From Pseudoduganella violacea (GTDB lineage: Bacteria; Pseudomonadota; Gammaproteobacteria; Burkholderiales; Burkholderiaceae_D), in assembly GCF_014191875.1 (NCBI RefSeq), contig NZ_JACHXD010000027.1:1-48839 (forward strand): a stretch of DNA of 48,839 nt, read 5' to 3'. Positions 15,698 to 24,240 of this stretch are shown one piece after another. The position numbers and the translations under genes were made by a program. Each line of letters opens with the position of its first letter. Position 1 is the first letter of the stretch. The notes under the pieces are model-generated. The model was given only the letters and a program-made list of their open reading frames with translations. It searched no databases and had not been told where the DNA came from.

Positions 15698-16284
15698 GTG
15701 CTGCGCCGGTCCAGCATGGCGCGGGCGATGGTGCCCGCATCCACATATTCGAGTTCGCCGCCGACCGGCACGCCGCGCGCCAGGCGGCTAACCTGCAGGC
15801 CGCGCGCTTTCAGCATCTCGCTGATGTAGTGGGCCGTGGCTTCGCCTTCGTTGGTGAAGTTCGTCGCCAAGACCACCTCGCTCACCACGCCGTCGCTGGC
15901 GCGCGCCAGCAGTTTTTCCAGGTGGATGTCCTTGGGGCCGATGCCGTCCAGCGGCGACAGGCGGCCCATCAGCACAAAGTACAGCCCTTTGTAAGTCAGG
16001 GTCTGCTCGATCATCATCTGGTCGGCCGGCGTTTCGACCACGCACAACAGGCGGCGGTCGCGCTCCTCGTCGATGCAGGTGTCGCAGGTCTCGGTTTCGG
16101 TGAAGGTATTGCACAGGGCGCAGTGGTGCACCGCGTCCACCGCCTGGTACAGGGCGCGTGACAGCTGGGCCGCGCCTTCGCGGTCATGCTGCAGCAGGTG
16201 GAAAGCCATGCGCTGCGCCGATTTCGGCCCAACGCCGGGCAGGCGGCGCAGCGCCTCCGTCAGGAATTCAAGCGACTTGGACAT
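15694..16284 (-). CDS. recR: recombination mediator RecR
   Basis: The 196-residue protein has a helix-hairpin-helix near 14–30 (LPGVGPKSAQRMAFHLL), a zinc finger with Cys55, Cys58, Cys67 and Cys70, and a Toprim domain (VVETPADQMMIEQT onward). RecR works with RecF/RecO to load RecA on gapped DNA. It is last in the dnaX–ybaB–yciI–recR operon, starting 2 bases after yciI. Its TAG stop overlaps the TAG stop of the convergent GGDEF-EAL gene in the shared palindrome CTAG (15694–15697). Confidence 0.97.
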   Translation of the reverse strand: MSKSLEFLTEALRRLPGVGPKSAQRMAFHLLQHDREGAAQLSRALYQAVDAVHHCALCNTFTETETCDTCIDEERDRRLLCVVETPADQMMIEQTLTYKGLYFVLMGRLSPLDGIGPKDIHLEKLLARASDGVVSEVVLATNFTNEGEATAHYISEMLKARGLQVSRLARGVPVGGELEYVDAGTIARAMLDRRST

Positions 16285-16286
16285 GG

Positions 16287-16580
16287 CTAACCCTGATGCT
16301 GGAACTGGCTCAGCGCCTCGGCCGCCATGGTGGGAACGAATTCCGTGATCGCGTAGCTGGCCACGCCGGCCTGCTTGAACGGGTCCAGCTCGATCACGGC
16401 TTCGATATCGGCCCGGCTGTCCGCCATGGCCAGGATGATGCCGCCGGTGCGCGGCACCATGCGGCCGGATAGCAGGAAGGTGCCGTTCGCATATTGCTCA
16501 CGCAAATACTCACGATGCGCGCCGAGCAGAGCGTCGATCTCCGCGGCGGGCTTCAGGTAAGTGAGCGCGATGACGAACAT
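16287..16580 (-). CDS. YciI family protein
   Basis: This 97-residue protein of the YciI/YCII fold (ferredoxin-like α+β barrel) keeps HREYLREQYANGTFLLSGRMVPRTGGIILA (about 22–51) with the conserved His22 and the downstream DPF (about 66–68) expected in the putative active site. Biochemical role is unknown; some members act as dehydrochlorinases or redox-related enzymes. It sits between ybaB and recR with 1- and 2-base gaps, an insertion into the usually adjacent ybaB–recR pair. Confidence 0.9.
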   Translation of the reverse strand: MFVIALTYLKPAAEIDALLGAHREYLREQYANGTFLLSGRMVPRTGGIILAMADSRADIEAVIELDPFKQAGVASYAITEFVPTMAAEALSQFQHQG

Positions 16581-16581
16581 T

Positions 16582-16908
16582 TTAGAATGGCATTTTGAAG
16601 CCGGCTGGCAGATTCATGCCGGCGGTCAGGCCGCTCATTTTCTCGGCGGCGGTGGCTTCAGCCTTGCGCACGGCGTCGTTGAAGGCGGCGGCCACCAGGT
16701 CTTCCAGCATGTCCTTGTCGTCGGCCAGCAGCGATGGATCGATGGTGACGCGCTTCACATCGTTTTTGCAAGTCATGACGACTTTCACCAAGCCGGCGCC
16801 GGACTGGCCTTCGACCTCGATGCTGCCCAGCGATTCCTGGGCTTTCTTCATATTGTCCTGCATTGCTTGCGCCTGTTTCATCAGGCCGGCCAGTTGATTT
16901 TTCATCAT
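16582..16908 (-). CDS. ybaB: YbaB/EbfC nucleoid-associated protein
   Basis: The 108-residue protein has the standard family layout: an N-terminal helix rich in Met/Gln (LAGLMKQAQAMQDNMKKAQ), the β-strand segment VEGQSGAGLVKVVMTCKND and a helical C-terminus (DLVAAAFNDAVRKAE). Homologues bind DNA as dimers and may assist RecR-linked repair. It lies 38 bases after dnaX on the same strand, the conserved dnaX–ybaB–recR arrangement. Confidence 0.95.
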   Translation of the reverse strand: MMKNQLAGLMKQAQAMQDNMKKAQESLGSIEVEGQSGAGLVKVVMTCKNDVKRVTIDPSLLADDKDMLEDLVAAAFNDAVRKAEATAAEKMSGLTAGMNLPAGFKMPF

Positions 16909-16946
16909 GATGGTGTTTCTCCGTAAGGCTAGGGTTTGTATTCAGT

Positions 16947-19400
16947 TTAATGCGCGGGCGTCTGCGGCGCCACTATCGATCCCGGTACGATGAAAGCGCC
17001 GAATTCGCGGATCATGCTTTTCACGAAGGGATCGCTGGCGACCGTCGCTTCCGCCGCGCGCTGGCAGGCGTCGCGGTGGGCCTGGGCTTCGGCGCTGGTG
17101 GTGTACCAGACCGCGCCGGTTTCCGATTCCACGCGCACCACGCGCTGGAAGCGCTCAGCCAGGGCGGCCGTGAGTTTTTCCACGTTGGCGGGCGTGCGCC
17201 AGGTTTCGATCGGGCAGCGGATGCGGAACAGCGCGGCGTTGCCGTCGATGCTGCAATCGATCAGCTCCGACTGCGTGGCCAGCTGCTGCGCCACGCCGCG
17301 CAGCGGCAGGTGGGCGGCCAGCAGCGGCCAATTGCCGTCCCAGTCCAGCTCAGGAACGGGGGTGATCACATATTCGTAAGGCGGTTTCGCTGGCGCTGCC
17401 TGGCGCGGCGCGGCGGCGGCAACAGGCGCCTCGTCATAGCCGAATTGCGAAGCGCTGGCCGGCATGGCGGAATCGTCGGAGAACTCCGTCACCCAGGGCG
17501 GCAGATCGTCTTCCTCGGACTGCTGGCGCACCGGAGCGCGTGGCGCTGCTTGCGGCGCGGCTTGCGCAGCGGACGGCATCATGGCTGGCGCGGCGGCCTG
17601 CGCCGGCGCTTCCATCACGGCCGCGCTGGCGGACGCGTCGTCCCAAGGCGCGGCGGCGCGGGCAACTGGCGCCCCGCCCGCCGATGCATCTTCCCACGGC
17701 GCGGGACGCGCCGCCGCTGGTTGCGCGGCGGCGCCAAAGCCGCCAGCCGACGGCGCCGGCGCGGTGCTTGGCGCGGGCGCAAAGGCTGGAGCCGGCGCAG
17801 GAACGGCTGGCGCTGGCGCGGCAGCCGCTGGCGCATCGCTTTCGAGCGGCGTGGTTTTCATTGGCGGCCGCGCGCCAGTACGGGCGGCCGTGGCGGCGCG
17901 GGCCGCTTCCAGCGCCGCATTGATGGCGGCGCGCGCGGGGCTCAGCGGCGCAGCGGCGGCAGCCGGACGGGCGGCTGGCGCGACGGCCGGCTGATGCTGC
18001 GGCTGGACATGGTTCGGCACAACAGCCGGCGGCGCCACCGGAATCGGCGCTGCCGCCACTGGGGCTTGCGGCATGGGCGCGCCAGCGGCGGCGCCATACG
18101 CGGGCGGCTCGCTGGCCGCAGGCTGGGCGGCGGCCATTGCGGCGGCGGCCGGATTCGGGATCACGCTGGCATGGCTGACGGTGGAAGCCGATGCCGCGCG
18201 CGCCGGCATGCCGGCCGCAGCGGCGGCGGCACGGGCCGGATTCGCGCCGGACGGACGAGCCGCTACCGGGGCAGCGGCCGGTACGCCGTCCGCCCCGCCG
18301 ATGCCGGGCCGAAAGGCAAGCATGCGTAACAGGGTCATGGAGAAGCCGGCGTATTCGTCGGGCGCCAGGCCCAGCTCATTGCGGCCATGGACGGCGATCT
18401 GATAATACAGCTGGACTTCTTCCGCGTCGAAAGCGCCGGCCAGGCGCACGATGTCGGCGTACTCCGGCAGATCTTCCGGCACGGCCGCAGGCACGGTCTG
18501 CGCCAGCGCGATCCGGTGCAGCAAGGTGCCCAGATCCTGCAAGGCGCCGTTGTACGACAGGCTGCGCGTGGCCATTTCGTCGGCCACCGCCATCAGGTCG
18601 GCGCCATCCTGTTTGGACAGCGCATCGAGCAGGCGGATCAGATAGGACTGGTCGAGCGCGCCGAGCATGCCCTGCACCGCATCCAGCGTCACCGCGCCGG
18701 CGGCGTAGGCAATCGCCTGGTCGGTCAGCGACAGCGCGTCGCGCATCGAACCGTGCGCGCCCTGGGCCAGCAGGCGCAAGGCGGGATGCTCGAAGCTCAC
18801 ATTTTCCTGGCCCAGGATGTTTTCCAGGTGGCCGACGATATGCCCCGGCGGCATCTGCTTGAGATTGAACTGCAGGCAGCGCGACAGCACCGTGACCGGA
18901 ATTTTTTGCGGGTCGGTGGTCGCCAGGATGAATTTCACGTGCTCGGGCGGTTCTTCCAGCGTCTTCAACATGGAGTTGAAGGCGTGGTTGGTCAGCATGT
19001 GCACCTCGTCGATCATATAGACCTTGAAGCGCGCGTTGGAAGGCGCGTACACCGCCTGCTCCAGCAGCTGGGCCATTTCATCGACGCCACGGTTCGACGC
19101 CGCGTCCATCTCTATATAGTCGACGAAGCGGCCGCCGTCGATGGCGGTACAGGCTTCGCACACGCCGCAGGGCGTGGCGGTGATGCCGCCCGTGCCGTCC
19201 GGCCCGACGCAGTTGAGCGATTTGGCCAGAATGCGCGACAAGGTAGTCTTGCCGACGCCGCGCGTACCCGTGAACAGATAGGCGTGGTGCAGGCGGCCGC
19301 TGTGCAGCGCATGCGTGAGCGCGCGCACGACGTGCTCCTGGCCGACGAGCGTTTCAAAGTTCCGGGGACGGTATTTGCGAGCTAGGACTTGATAGGACAT
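16947..19400 (-). CDS. dnaX: DNA polymerase III subunits tau/gamma
   Basis: The 817-residue clamp loader ATPase has Walker A GTRGVGKT (45–52), a zinc module with Cys64, Cys78, Cys81 and Cys84, Walker B/DEVH at 131–134, sensor 1 near ILATTDP and SRC at 173–175. Residues about 370–650 are an Ala/Pro-rich low-complexity linker, and the C-terminal tau domain (about 670–817) should bind the polymerase and DnaB. No obvious A-AAA-AAG frameshift site for gamma is seen at the domain junction. ATG at 19400 has no Shine-Dalgarno sequence, and a -10-like TAAAAT (19412–19407) ends 6 bases before it, so a leaderless mRNA is possible. Confidence 0.97.
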   Translation of the reverse strand: MSYQVLARKYRPRNFETLVGQEHVVRALTHALHSGRLHHAYLFTGTRGVGKTTLSRILAKSLNCVGPDGTGGITATPCGVCEACTAIDGGRFVDYIEMDAASNRGVDEMAQLLEQAVYAPSNARFKVYMIDEVHMLTNHAFNSMLKTLEEPPEHVKFILATTDPQKIPVTVLSRCLQFNLKQMPPGHIVGHLENILGQENVSFEHPALRLLAQGAHGSMRDALSLTDQAIAYAAGAVTLDAVQGMLGALDQSYLIRLLDALSKQDGADLMAVADEMATRSLSYNGALQDLGTLLHRIALAQTVPAAVPEDLPEYADIVRLAGAFDAEEVQLYYQIAVHGRNELGLAPDEYAGFSMTLLRMLAFRPGIGGADGVPAAAPVAARPSGANPARAAAAAAGMPARAASASTVSHASVIPNPAAAAMAAAQPAASEPPAYGAAAGAPMPQAPVAAAPIPVAPPAVVPNHVQPQHQPAVAPAARPAAAAAPLSPARAAINAALEAARAATAARTGARPPMKTTPLESDAPAAAAPAPAVPAPAPAFAPAPSTAPAPSAGGFGAAAQPAAARPAPWEDASAGGAPVARAAAPWDDASASAAVMEAPAQAAAPAMMPSAAQAAPQAAPRAPVRQQSEEDDLPPWVTEFSDDSAMPASASQFGYDEAPVAAAAPRQAAPAKPPYEYVITPVPELDWDGNWPLLAAHLPLRGVAQQLATQSELIDCSIDGNAALFRIRCPIETWRTPANVEKLTAALAERFQRVVRVESETGAVWYTTSAEAQAHRDACQRAAEATVASDPFVKSMIREFGAFIVPGSIVAPQTPAH

Positions 19401-19489
19401 TCGCTGATTTTACCGTAGATGCCCGTCCAGCGGACAAGATTAGGCGGTGCGCGCCCGCTTCGGGCTGTCTTCGCGTTGGAGCGGAAATG

Positions 19490-19515
19490 AAAAAAGCTGC
19501 CCGGGGCAGCTTTTT
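19490..19515. terminator. intrinsic terminator after SRP RNA
   Basis: The stem AAAAAGCTGCC / GGCAGCTTTTT has A and T tracts on both sides. On the minus strand it ends SRP RNA transcription about 9 bases after the mature 3' end and before dnaX begins. The symmetric tracts would also allow termination in the other direction. Confidence 0.85.
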
Positions 19516-19523
19516 CGATAAGA

Positions 19524-19619
19524 GGCGAGCCTGATCTGCGGCACTTGCGGTGAACAGCTTTGGCTGCTTCGTTCCCGACCTGACCAGGTTAACCGTGCCA
19601 CAATGCGCAGGGGCCCGCC
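19524..19619 (-). ncRNA. ffs: 4.5S signal recognition particle RNA
   Basis: The roughly 96-nt RNA on the minus strand has the conserved apical core ACCTGGTCAGG...GGGAACGAAGCAGCC that binds Ffh. Ends pair as GGCGGGCC (19619–19612) with GGCTCGCC (19531–19524), one G·U included. It forms the targeting particle with Ffh for membrane protein insertion. It has its own -10 element and terminator and stands directly upstream of dnaX. Ends are set from the terminal helix and may be off by a few bases. Confidence 0.93.
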
Positions 19620-19626
19620 AGATGCA

Positions 19627-19632
19627 ATTATA
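19627..19632 (-). promoter_or_regulatory. -10 element of ffs
   Basis: A perfect TATAAT on the minus strand lies 7 bases before the inferred 5' end of the SRP RNA, which fits the start site. No good -35 match is seen at 16–18 bases (ACCCAC at 17). Confidence 0.6.
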
Positions 19633-19675
19633 ACCGACCGGCGGATTTCGTGGGTGCGGAATCGCACCCTGCCGT

Positions 19676-21160
19676 TTACAGGCCGAGCTGCTGCCAGATC
19701 TGGTCCACGCGCCCCTTCACTTCCGGCGTCATCTGGATGGTCGTGCCCCATTCGCGGCTGGTTTCACCCGGCCACTTATTGGTCGCGTCGATGCCCATCT
19801 TGCTGCCCAGGCCACTGATGGGCGAAGCGAAGTCCAGATAATCGATCGGCGTGTTGTCGACCAGGGTGGTGTCGCGGATCGGATCGACGCGGCTGGTAAT
19901 GGCCCAGATCACCTCTTTCCAGTCGCGGATGTTCACATCCTCGTCCACCACCACAATGAACTTGGTATACATGAACTGGCGCAGGAAGCTCCACACGCCG
20001 AACATCACGCGCTTGGCGTGGCCGGCATACTGCTTGCGGATCTGCACCACGGCCATGCGGTAGCTGCAGCCTTCCGGCGGCAGATAGAAATCGGTGATTT
20101 CGCTGAACTGCTTTTGCAGCAGCGGCACGAAGACTTCGTTCAGCGCCAGGCCCAGCACCGCCGGCTCGTCCGGCGGCTTGCCCGTATACGTGGAGTGGTA
20201 AATCGGATCGCGCCGCATCGTGATGCGGTCGATGGTGAAGACCGGGAACCAGTCCTGCTCATTATAGTAGCCGGTGTGGTCGCCATACGGTCCTTCCAGC
20301 GCATGCTCGTAGCCGGACGGGTGATTCTCGTCCGGATAGATATGCCCTTCCAGCACGATTTCGGCCGATGCCGGCACGCGCAACTCGCTGCCGATGGCCT
20401 TGACCAGCTCCGTGCGGCTGCCGCGCAGCAGGCCGGCGAACTGGTATTCGGACAGCGAATCCGGCACCGGCGTCACCGCGCCCAGAATCGTGGCCGGGTC
20501 GGCGCCCAGCGCCACCGCCACCGGATACGGCTGGCCCTTGTTCTTGATGGCGTGCTCGCGGAAATCGAGCGCGCCGCCGCGATGCGCCAGCCAACGCATG
20601 ATGACCTTGTTCCGGCCCAGCACCTGCTGGCGGTAGATGCCCAGGTTCTGCCGCTTCTTATTCGGCCCCTTGGTAATCACCAGGCCCCAGGTAATCAGCG
20701 GCGCCACATCGCCCGGCCAGCAGTGCTGGATCGGCAAGCGGCCCAGGTCGACGTCATTCCCCTCCCAGACGACTTCCTGGCAAGGCGCGCCGCGCATTTC
20801 CCTCGGCGCCATATCCCATAAGGCTTTGACCAGCGAGCCGAGGCCCATCAGATCCTTGAAATCCTTGGGCGGCTCGGGTTCTTTCAGGCGCGCCAGCACA
20901 TGGCCGATCTTGCGCAGCTCGCCCAGATCCTCGGCGCCCATGCCCAGTGCCACGCGGCGCGTGGTGCCGAACAGATTGCCCAGCACGGGGATGTCGAAAC
21001 CGGCCGGTTTCTCGAACAGCAGGGCCGGACCTTCGGCGCGCAAGGTGCGGTCGCAGATCTCGGTCATCTCCAAATATGGCGAAATTGGCAAGGAAATGTG
21101 CTTTAGTTCGCCCATGCGTTGCAGTTGGGAAATAAAATCTCGCAGATCCGAATATTTCAT
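19676..21160 (-). CDS. ubiD: 4-hydroxy-3-polyprenylbenzoate decarboxylase UbiD
   Basis: The 494-residue protein is full length for UbiD (E. coli 497). It contains RQQVLGRNKVIMRWLAHRGGA (about 175–195), the catalytic-region EGPYGDHTGYY (about 283–293) and ATNKWPGE near the C-terminus. The enzyme uses prenylated FMN made by UbiX to decarboxylate the ubiquinone precursor. No ubiX is in the window. It starts at ATG 21160, with a 12-bp palindrome CTGTTTAAACAG (21179–21190) just upstream of unknown meaning. Confidence 0.97.
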   Translation of the reverse strand: MKYSDLRDFISQLQRMGELKHISLPISPYLEMTEICDRTLRAEGPALLFEKPAGFDIPVLGNLFGTTRRVALGMGAEDLGELRKIGHVLARLKEPEPPKDFKDLMGLGSLVKALWDMAPREMRGAPCQEVVWEGNDVDLGRLPIQHCWPGDVAPLITWGLVITKGPNKKRQNLGIYRQQVLGRNKVIMRWLAHRGGALDFREHAIKNKGQPYPVAVALGADPATILGAVTPVPDSLSEYQFAGLLRGSRTELVKAIGSELRVPASAEIVLEGHIYPDENHPSGYEHALEGPYGDHTGYYNEQDWFPVFTIDRITMRRDPIYHSTYTGKPPDEPAVLGLALNEVFVPLLQKQFSEITDFYLPPEGCSYRMAVVQIRKQYAGHAKRVMFGVWSFLRQFMYTKFIVVVDEDVNIRDWKEVIWAITSRVDPIRDTTLVDNTPIDYLDFASPISGLGSKMGIDATNKWPGETSREWGTTIQMTPEVKGRVDQIWQQLGL

Positions 21161-21272
21161 ACTTTTTTACGATTTTTTCTGTTTAAACAGGCTAACTGAA
21201 GAGTTTCGATCAAGTGCTTGATTCTATTGGTTTTTGCTCAAACCTGCCTGGGAAACCTATATCCAAAAGTAA

Positions 21273-21322
21273 TAAAGAATCGATTCTTTAGTATTGACGT
21301 GGTATATTGTGCCTCCTACAAT
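21273..21322 (+). promoter_or_regulatory. strong promoter with upstream 18-bp palindrome
   Basis: TTGACG (21294–21299), a 17-base spacer and TACAAT (21317–21322) form a good sigma-70 promoter in an AT-rich patch. The perfect palindrome TAAAGAATCGATTCTTTA (21273–21290) ends 3 bases before the -35 element and may be a regulator site. Transcription would start near 21329 and run to the lytic transglycosylase gene through about 305 bases of leader. Confidence 0.7.
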
Positions 21323-21342
21323 CCACCCTACTTGAAGAGGAC

Positions 21343-21483
21343 ATGGCAAGAACGCCAACTAATTGTCGCTCATTCATTCACGGAGTCGGGGCTCCACATG
21401 ACATTTTAAGGAGTGTTTTTCACGAGGCGTCTGCCTCCTCCCCCGAAAAAAGTTGTATTGCGACTGGTTCTACATATAAGTAA
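21343..21483 (+). CDS. possible 46-residue leader ORF
   Basis: ATG at 21343 follows GAAGAGG (spacing only 2 bases) and opens a 46-codon frame ending at TAA 21481–21483. The peptide begins MARTPTNCRSF and is Ser-rich with no recognised domain or membrane segment. It lies 14 bases after the predicted transcription start and 151 bases before the transglycosylase gene. It may be a leader peptide or chance; codon bias does not resolve it. Confidence 0.25.
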   Translation: MARTPTNCRSFIHGVGAPHDILRSVFHEASASSPEKSCIATGSTYK

Positions 21484-21634
21484 TCAGCTCTAGCAAGCAA
21501 TGATGGCGTCCAGCGCGCGGGCCTACGGCCGCGGCGGGCGATGATAATTCTGATGCACGGCTTTGGCACACCGGCACGACCGCGCTTTTGCGCGGCGATG
21601 GTGCGTCCTCGGCGGTCATTCCAGAGGAGTTTCT
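21484..21634 (+). other. structured leader upstream of the lytic transglycosylase
   Basis: This is the second half of a roughly 305-base leader. A perfect hairpin CCGCGC-TTTT-GCGCGG lies at 21580–21595 and a GC-rich stretch at 21515–21540. I recognise no known riboswitch consensus. The transglycosylase ribosome binding site AGAGGAG is at its end. Minus-strand and plus-strand reading frames here look non-coding. Confidence 0.4.
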
Positions 21635-22492
21635 ATGAACCATAATCTGATTGCGCGGCTGTCCATGCCGCAAATTTCAGTGCGTAGTCTTCTGACTACG
21701 GCTCAGCACACGCTGACGATCTTTGGCGTTTCCGCCCTGGTAGTAATTGCAGTACTGTTTGTCCGTCCCGACCTGGCTCGCCAACTGAGCAAAAGTCTGA
21801 CGGAAGAGCCGGCCCCTGAAGTCGTCGCCGTGGTGGCGCCACCGCTGCACGAATTGATGGACGCGTCGGCCGCCACCGCCACCAAAACCAGCACAGCGGC
21901 CCCGCTGACGCCGGAAGAAAAAGCCCTGATGGGCACCCGCAAGCAGCAGGAATGGGTGACCAGCTGGCTGTCCAAGCGCTACCGCGTGGCCGGCGATGCG
22001 GCCAATATGCTGGTCTCGACCGCGTATCTGACCGCGCATGAGATCAAACTCGACCCGCTGCTGATCCTGGCCGTGATGGCGATCGAATCCGGCCTGAATC
22101 CGTTCGCGGAAAGCCCGATGGGCGCGCAAGGCCTGATGCAGGTGATGTCCAAGGTGCACCACGACCGCTTCCAGGAAATGGGCGGCGTGCAAGCGGCGCT
22201 GAATCCGGTGGCCAATATCCGCGTCGGTTCGCAAATCCTGAAGGATTATGTGACCCGTGGCGGCTCGGTCGAAGCCGGCCTGAAAACCTATGTCGGCGCC
22301 GCCGCCTTTGAAACCGATGACGGCTATGGCTCGAAAGTGCTGGCGGAGTACAAGCGCCTGAAACAAGTCTCGACCGGCAAGAAAGTACCGACGATCACGC
22401 CGATCATGGCGGCCGCCCCGGCCCCGAAAACCACCACCGTCGCCAGCAGTGGCGCCAAACCGATGGAAACGGAACAACTGGCTGGCCTGTAA
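21635..22492 (+). CDS. membrane-anchored lytic transglycosylase (SLT domain)
   Basis: The start is ATG 21635, chosen for AGAGGAG 5 bases upstream; an in-frame start at 21563 lacks this. The 285-residue protein has one membrane anchor (about 25–45, LTIFGVSALVVIAVLFV), an Ala-rich linker, and a goose-type/Slt catalytic domain (about 125–240) with catalytic Glu in AVMAIESGLNPFAESPMGAQG and LMQVM. It should cleave peptidoglycan from the periplasmic face. A Pro/Ala/Thr-rich tail follows. It is single-gene, with a strong terminator after it. Confidence 0.9.
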   Translation: MNHNLIARLSMPQISVRSLLTTAQHTLTIFGVSALVVIAVLFVRPDLARQLSKSLTEEPAPEVVAVVAPPLHELMDASAATATKTSTAAPLTPEEKALMGTRKQQEWVTSWLSKRYRVAGDAANMLVSTAYLTAHEIKLDPLLILAVMAIESGLNPFAESPMGAQGLMQVMSKVHHDRFQEMGGVQAALNPVANIRVGSQILKDYVTRGGSVEAGLKTYVGAAAFETDDGYGSKVLAEYKRLKQVSTGKKVPTITPIMAAAPAPKTTTVASSGAKPMETEQLAGL

Positions 22493-22512
22493 TCCAGCCG
22501 GCGGAAACGATG

Positions 22513-22538
22513 AAGCCACCTTGCGGTGGCTTTTTTTT
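22513..22538 (+). terminator. intrinsic terminator of the transglycosylase gene
   Basis: The stem AAGCCACC / GGTGGCTT with loop TTGC is followed by eight T. It begins 21 bases after the stop codon. It also separates the gene from the convergent small membrane protein gene. Confidence 0.9.
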
Positions 22539-22542
22539 CGTC

Positions 22543-22875
22543 TCAGAACAGCAGCTTCACAACGATGGCAGTGAGCAGGCCTGTCTGAATGAGGCCAAAA
22601 GCGGCGCCGACCAACAATATCCAGCGCATCATATTCTGGCCTTGCTCGGCCATGGCCTGGCGCAGTTCAGCCACAACCTTGTCCGTATAAGCACGCTGCT
22701 TCTCAAACTCGGCCGTCATCTTGCATTCGAGTTTTTCGACAGCGGTGGCAACGCTTGTGATTTCCAGCATGATCTCCCCCGTCGTTTCTGCCAATACATC
22801 TGCCTGGGAGGGTGAGAAACCTGCATCAATCAGGCGTCTGGCGTATTGATGGGCATCGAAATTGGCGGCAACCAT
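22543..22875 (-). CDS. small coiled-coil membrane protein (DUF1640/CCDC90-like)
   Basis: ATG 22875, with ACGGAG upstream, is preferred over the longer frame from 22947. The 110-residue protein starts with the family signature FDAHQYARRLIDAGFSPSQAD (read at about 5–25), continues as a coiled coil (about 35–80) and ends in one membrane helix (about 84–107, MRWILLVGAAFGLIQTGLLTAIVV). Related proteins are MCU-regulator-like in eukaryotes; bacterial roles are not established. It stands alone between a terminator and a kinase gene. Confidence 0.8.
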   Translation of the reverse strand: MVAANFDAHQYARRLIDAGFSPSQADVLAETTGEIMLEITSVATAVEKLECKMTAEFEKQRAYTDKVVAELRQAMAEQGQNMMRWILLVGAAFGLIQTGLLTAIVVKLLF

Positions 22876-22962
22876 ATGCAACTCCGTCTGTGGAATGATT
22901 ATGCCATGGTCCCACGCATACCTTCGCCCGCCTTGGAGGCGGCGCAAAGCCGCGCCGGCTTT

Positions 22963-24240
22963 TTACGCTGGAAACTGCAAGCTGGCGCGCACGCCTGCGG
23001 CGCTGCCACTGGCGTTGGCGACATGCAGCCTGATGCCATGGCGCTGGGCCAGGCGCTGCGCGATCGACAGACCCAGACCCAGTCCTTGACTGCCCTCCCC
23101 TTTGACACCGGCTTCGTAAAGACGCTCGGCCACGGCGGGGGAAATGCCGCTGCCGCTATCGCTGACCACCAGGCTGTTGTCTTCAAACGTAATCCTGACT
23201 TCACCTTGCTGGGTATTGGCGAAGGCATTGCTGACCAGATTGGAAAGCAGGATATCGAGCACCGCGGCGGGGCAGCGCGCTTGCGCGGACGCATCCACCG
23301 CAACGGCAACATGCACCGGCTTGCCGTCGAGCAGATGGGCGAAGCGCACCACGGCCGCTTCGATGGATGGCAGCAGCGCGCTGGCGCTGGCGGCCGGCGC
23401 TGCGTCCTCACGGGCCAGCGCCAGCAGCGCGGCCAGGCTTTGCTCCATGTGGCTTGCGGCGCTGCGGATGCGCGCAAGCTGGTCGGCCGCTTGCGGCGCG
23501 AGCGGCTGCTGCCCCAGCAGATAAGCCGCGCCGCCGATCACGGCCAGCGGCGTGCGCAGTTCATGGCTAGCGTCGCGCGTGAAATGCTGTTCGCGCTCGA
23601 TGAAGGCGGCGGTGCGGGCCAAGGCCTCTTCCAGAGCGCGGGCCAGGGCGCCGATTTCATTGTCGGGAAAAGCGGCGGCGAACTGGCGCGGCAACTGTTC
23701 CGGCTTCGCCCCCGCAACCAGTTGTGCCAGCCGCGTCAGCGGCGCGCTAGCCCGCCCCGCCAGCCAGTAGCCCAGCAGCAGCGTGAAGGCGACGATCGCC
23801 AGCATCGCGGCGCCCAGAAAACCCAGGATGAATGGCAGGCGCGGACGCACCACCAGCTCGCCGCTGACTTCCGCCAATAAATATAGCGGAGCCGCGCGGC
23901 CCGCGAGCCGCAGCTCGCGCAGATGGTAGTGGCGGCCTTGCTCGCCGAAGAATTCTCCGCTGCGTGGTCCGGCTGGCAGCTGGGCCGACAGGTCGGCCGG
24001 CAACTGGTCCGCGCCGTCCAGCACACGCACGGTGTCACGCAAGGGCCGCGCCAGCACGCCATGCTCGGCCCAGCTGCGCTGCTGGTGCATGGTTTCCTGC
24101 CTCAGGATATTGGCGAAGAAATCGTCTTCGACCGCGTACACGAACAGCAGGCCGAACACGCTGAAGCACAGCGCGGTAAGCAAGGCCACCAGGGCGAAAG
24201 CCAGCATCAGCCGGCGGCGCAGGCTCGCGGCGGGCTTCAT
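22963..24240 (-). CDS. QseC/PmrB-type sensor histidine kinase
   Basis: The start at 24240 overlaps the regulator's TGA (ATGA), so the two are translationally coupled; the longer frame to 24375 runs inside the regulator gene. The 425-residue protein has membrane helices at about 14–36 and 150–172, a periplasmic sensor of about 110 residues, a HAMP-like linker, HisKA with SHELRTPLAVIGG and an ATPase domain with NLVSNAFANT, SDSGSGIS and GLGLGLSIAQRLA. It should phosphorylate the adjacent OmpR-family regulator. The signal is unknown. Confidence 0.92.
   Translation of the reverse strand: MKPAASLRRRLMLAFALVALLTALCFSVFGLLFVYAVEDDFFANILRQETMHQQRSWAEHGVLARPLRDTVRVLDGADQLPADLSAQLPAGPRSGEFFGEQGRHYHLRELRLAGRAAPLYLLAEVSGELVVRPRLPFILGFLGAAMLAIVAFTLLLGYWLAGRASAPLTRLAQLVAGAKPEQLPRQFAAAFPDNEIGALARALEEALARTAAFIEREQHFTRDASHELRTPLAVIGGAAYLLGQQPLAPQAADQLARIRSAASHMEQSLAALLALAREDAAPAASASALLPSIEAAVVRFAHLLDGKPVHVAVAVDASAQARCPAAVLDILLSNLVSNAFANTQQGEVRITFEDNSLVVSDSGSGISPAVAERLYEAGVKGEGSQGLGLGLSIAQRLAQRHGIRLHVANASGSAAGVRASLQFPA

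Noticed and set aside
18895..18915. possible dnaX frameshift site (A6 run in CGCAAAAAATT)
   Set aside because: It lies at about residue 166 inside the ATPase domain and is not a proper slippery heptamer in frame; a shift would not give gamma.
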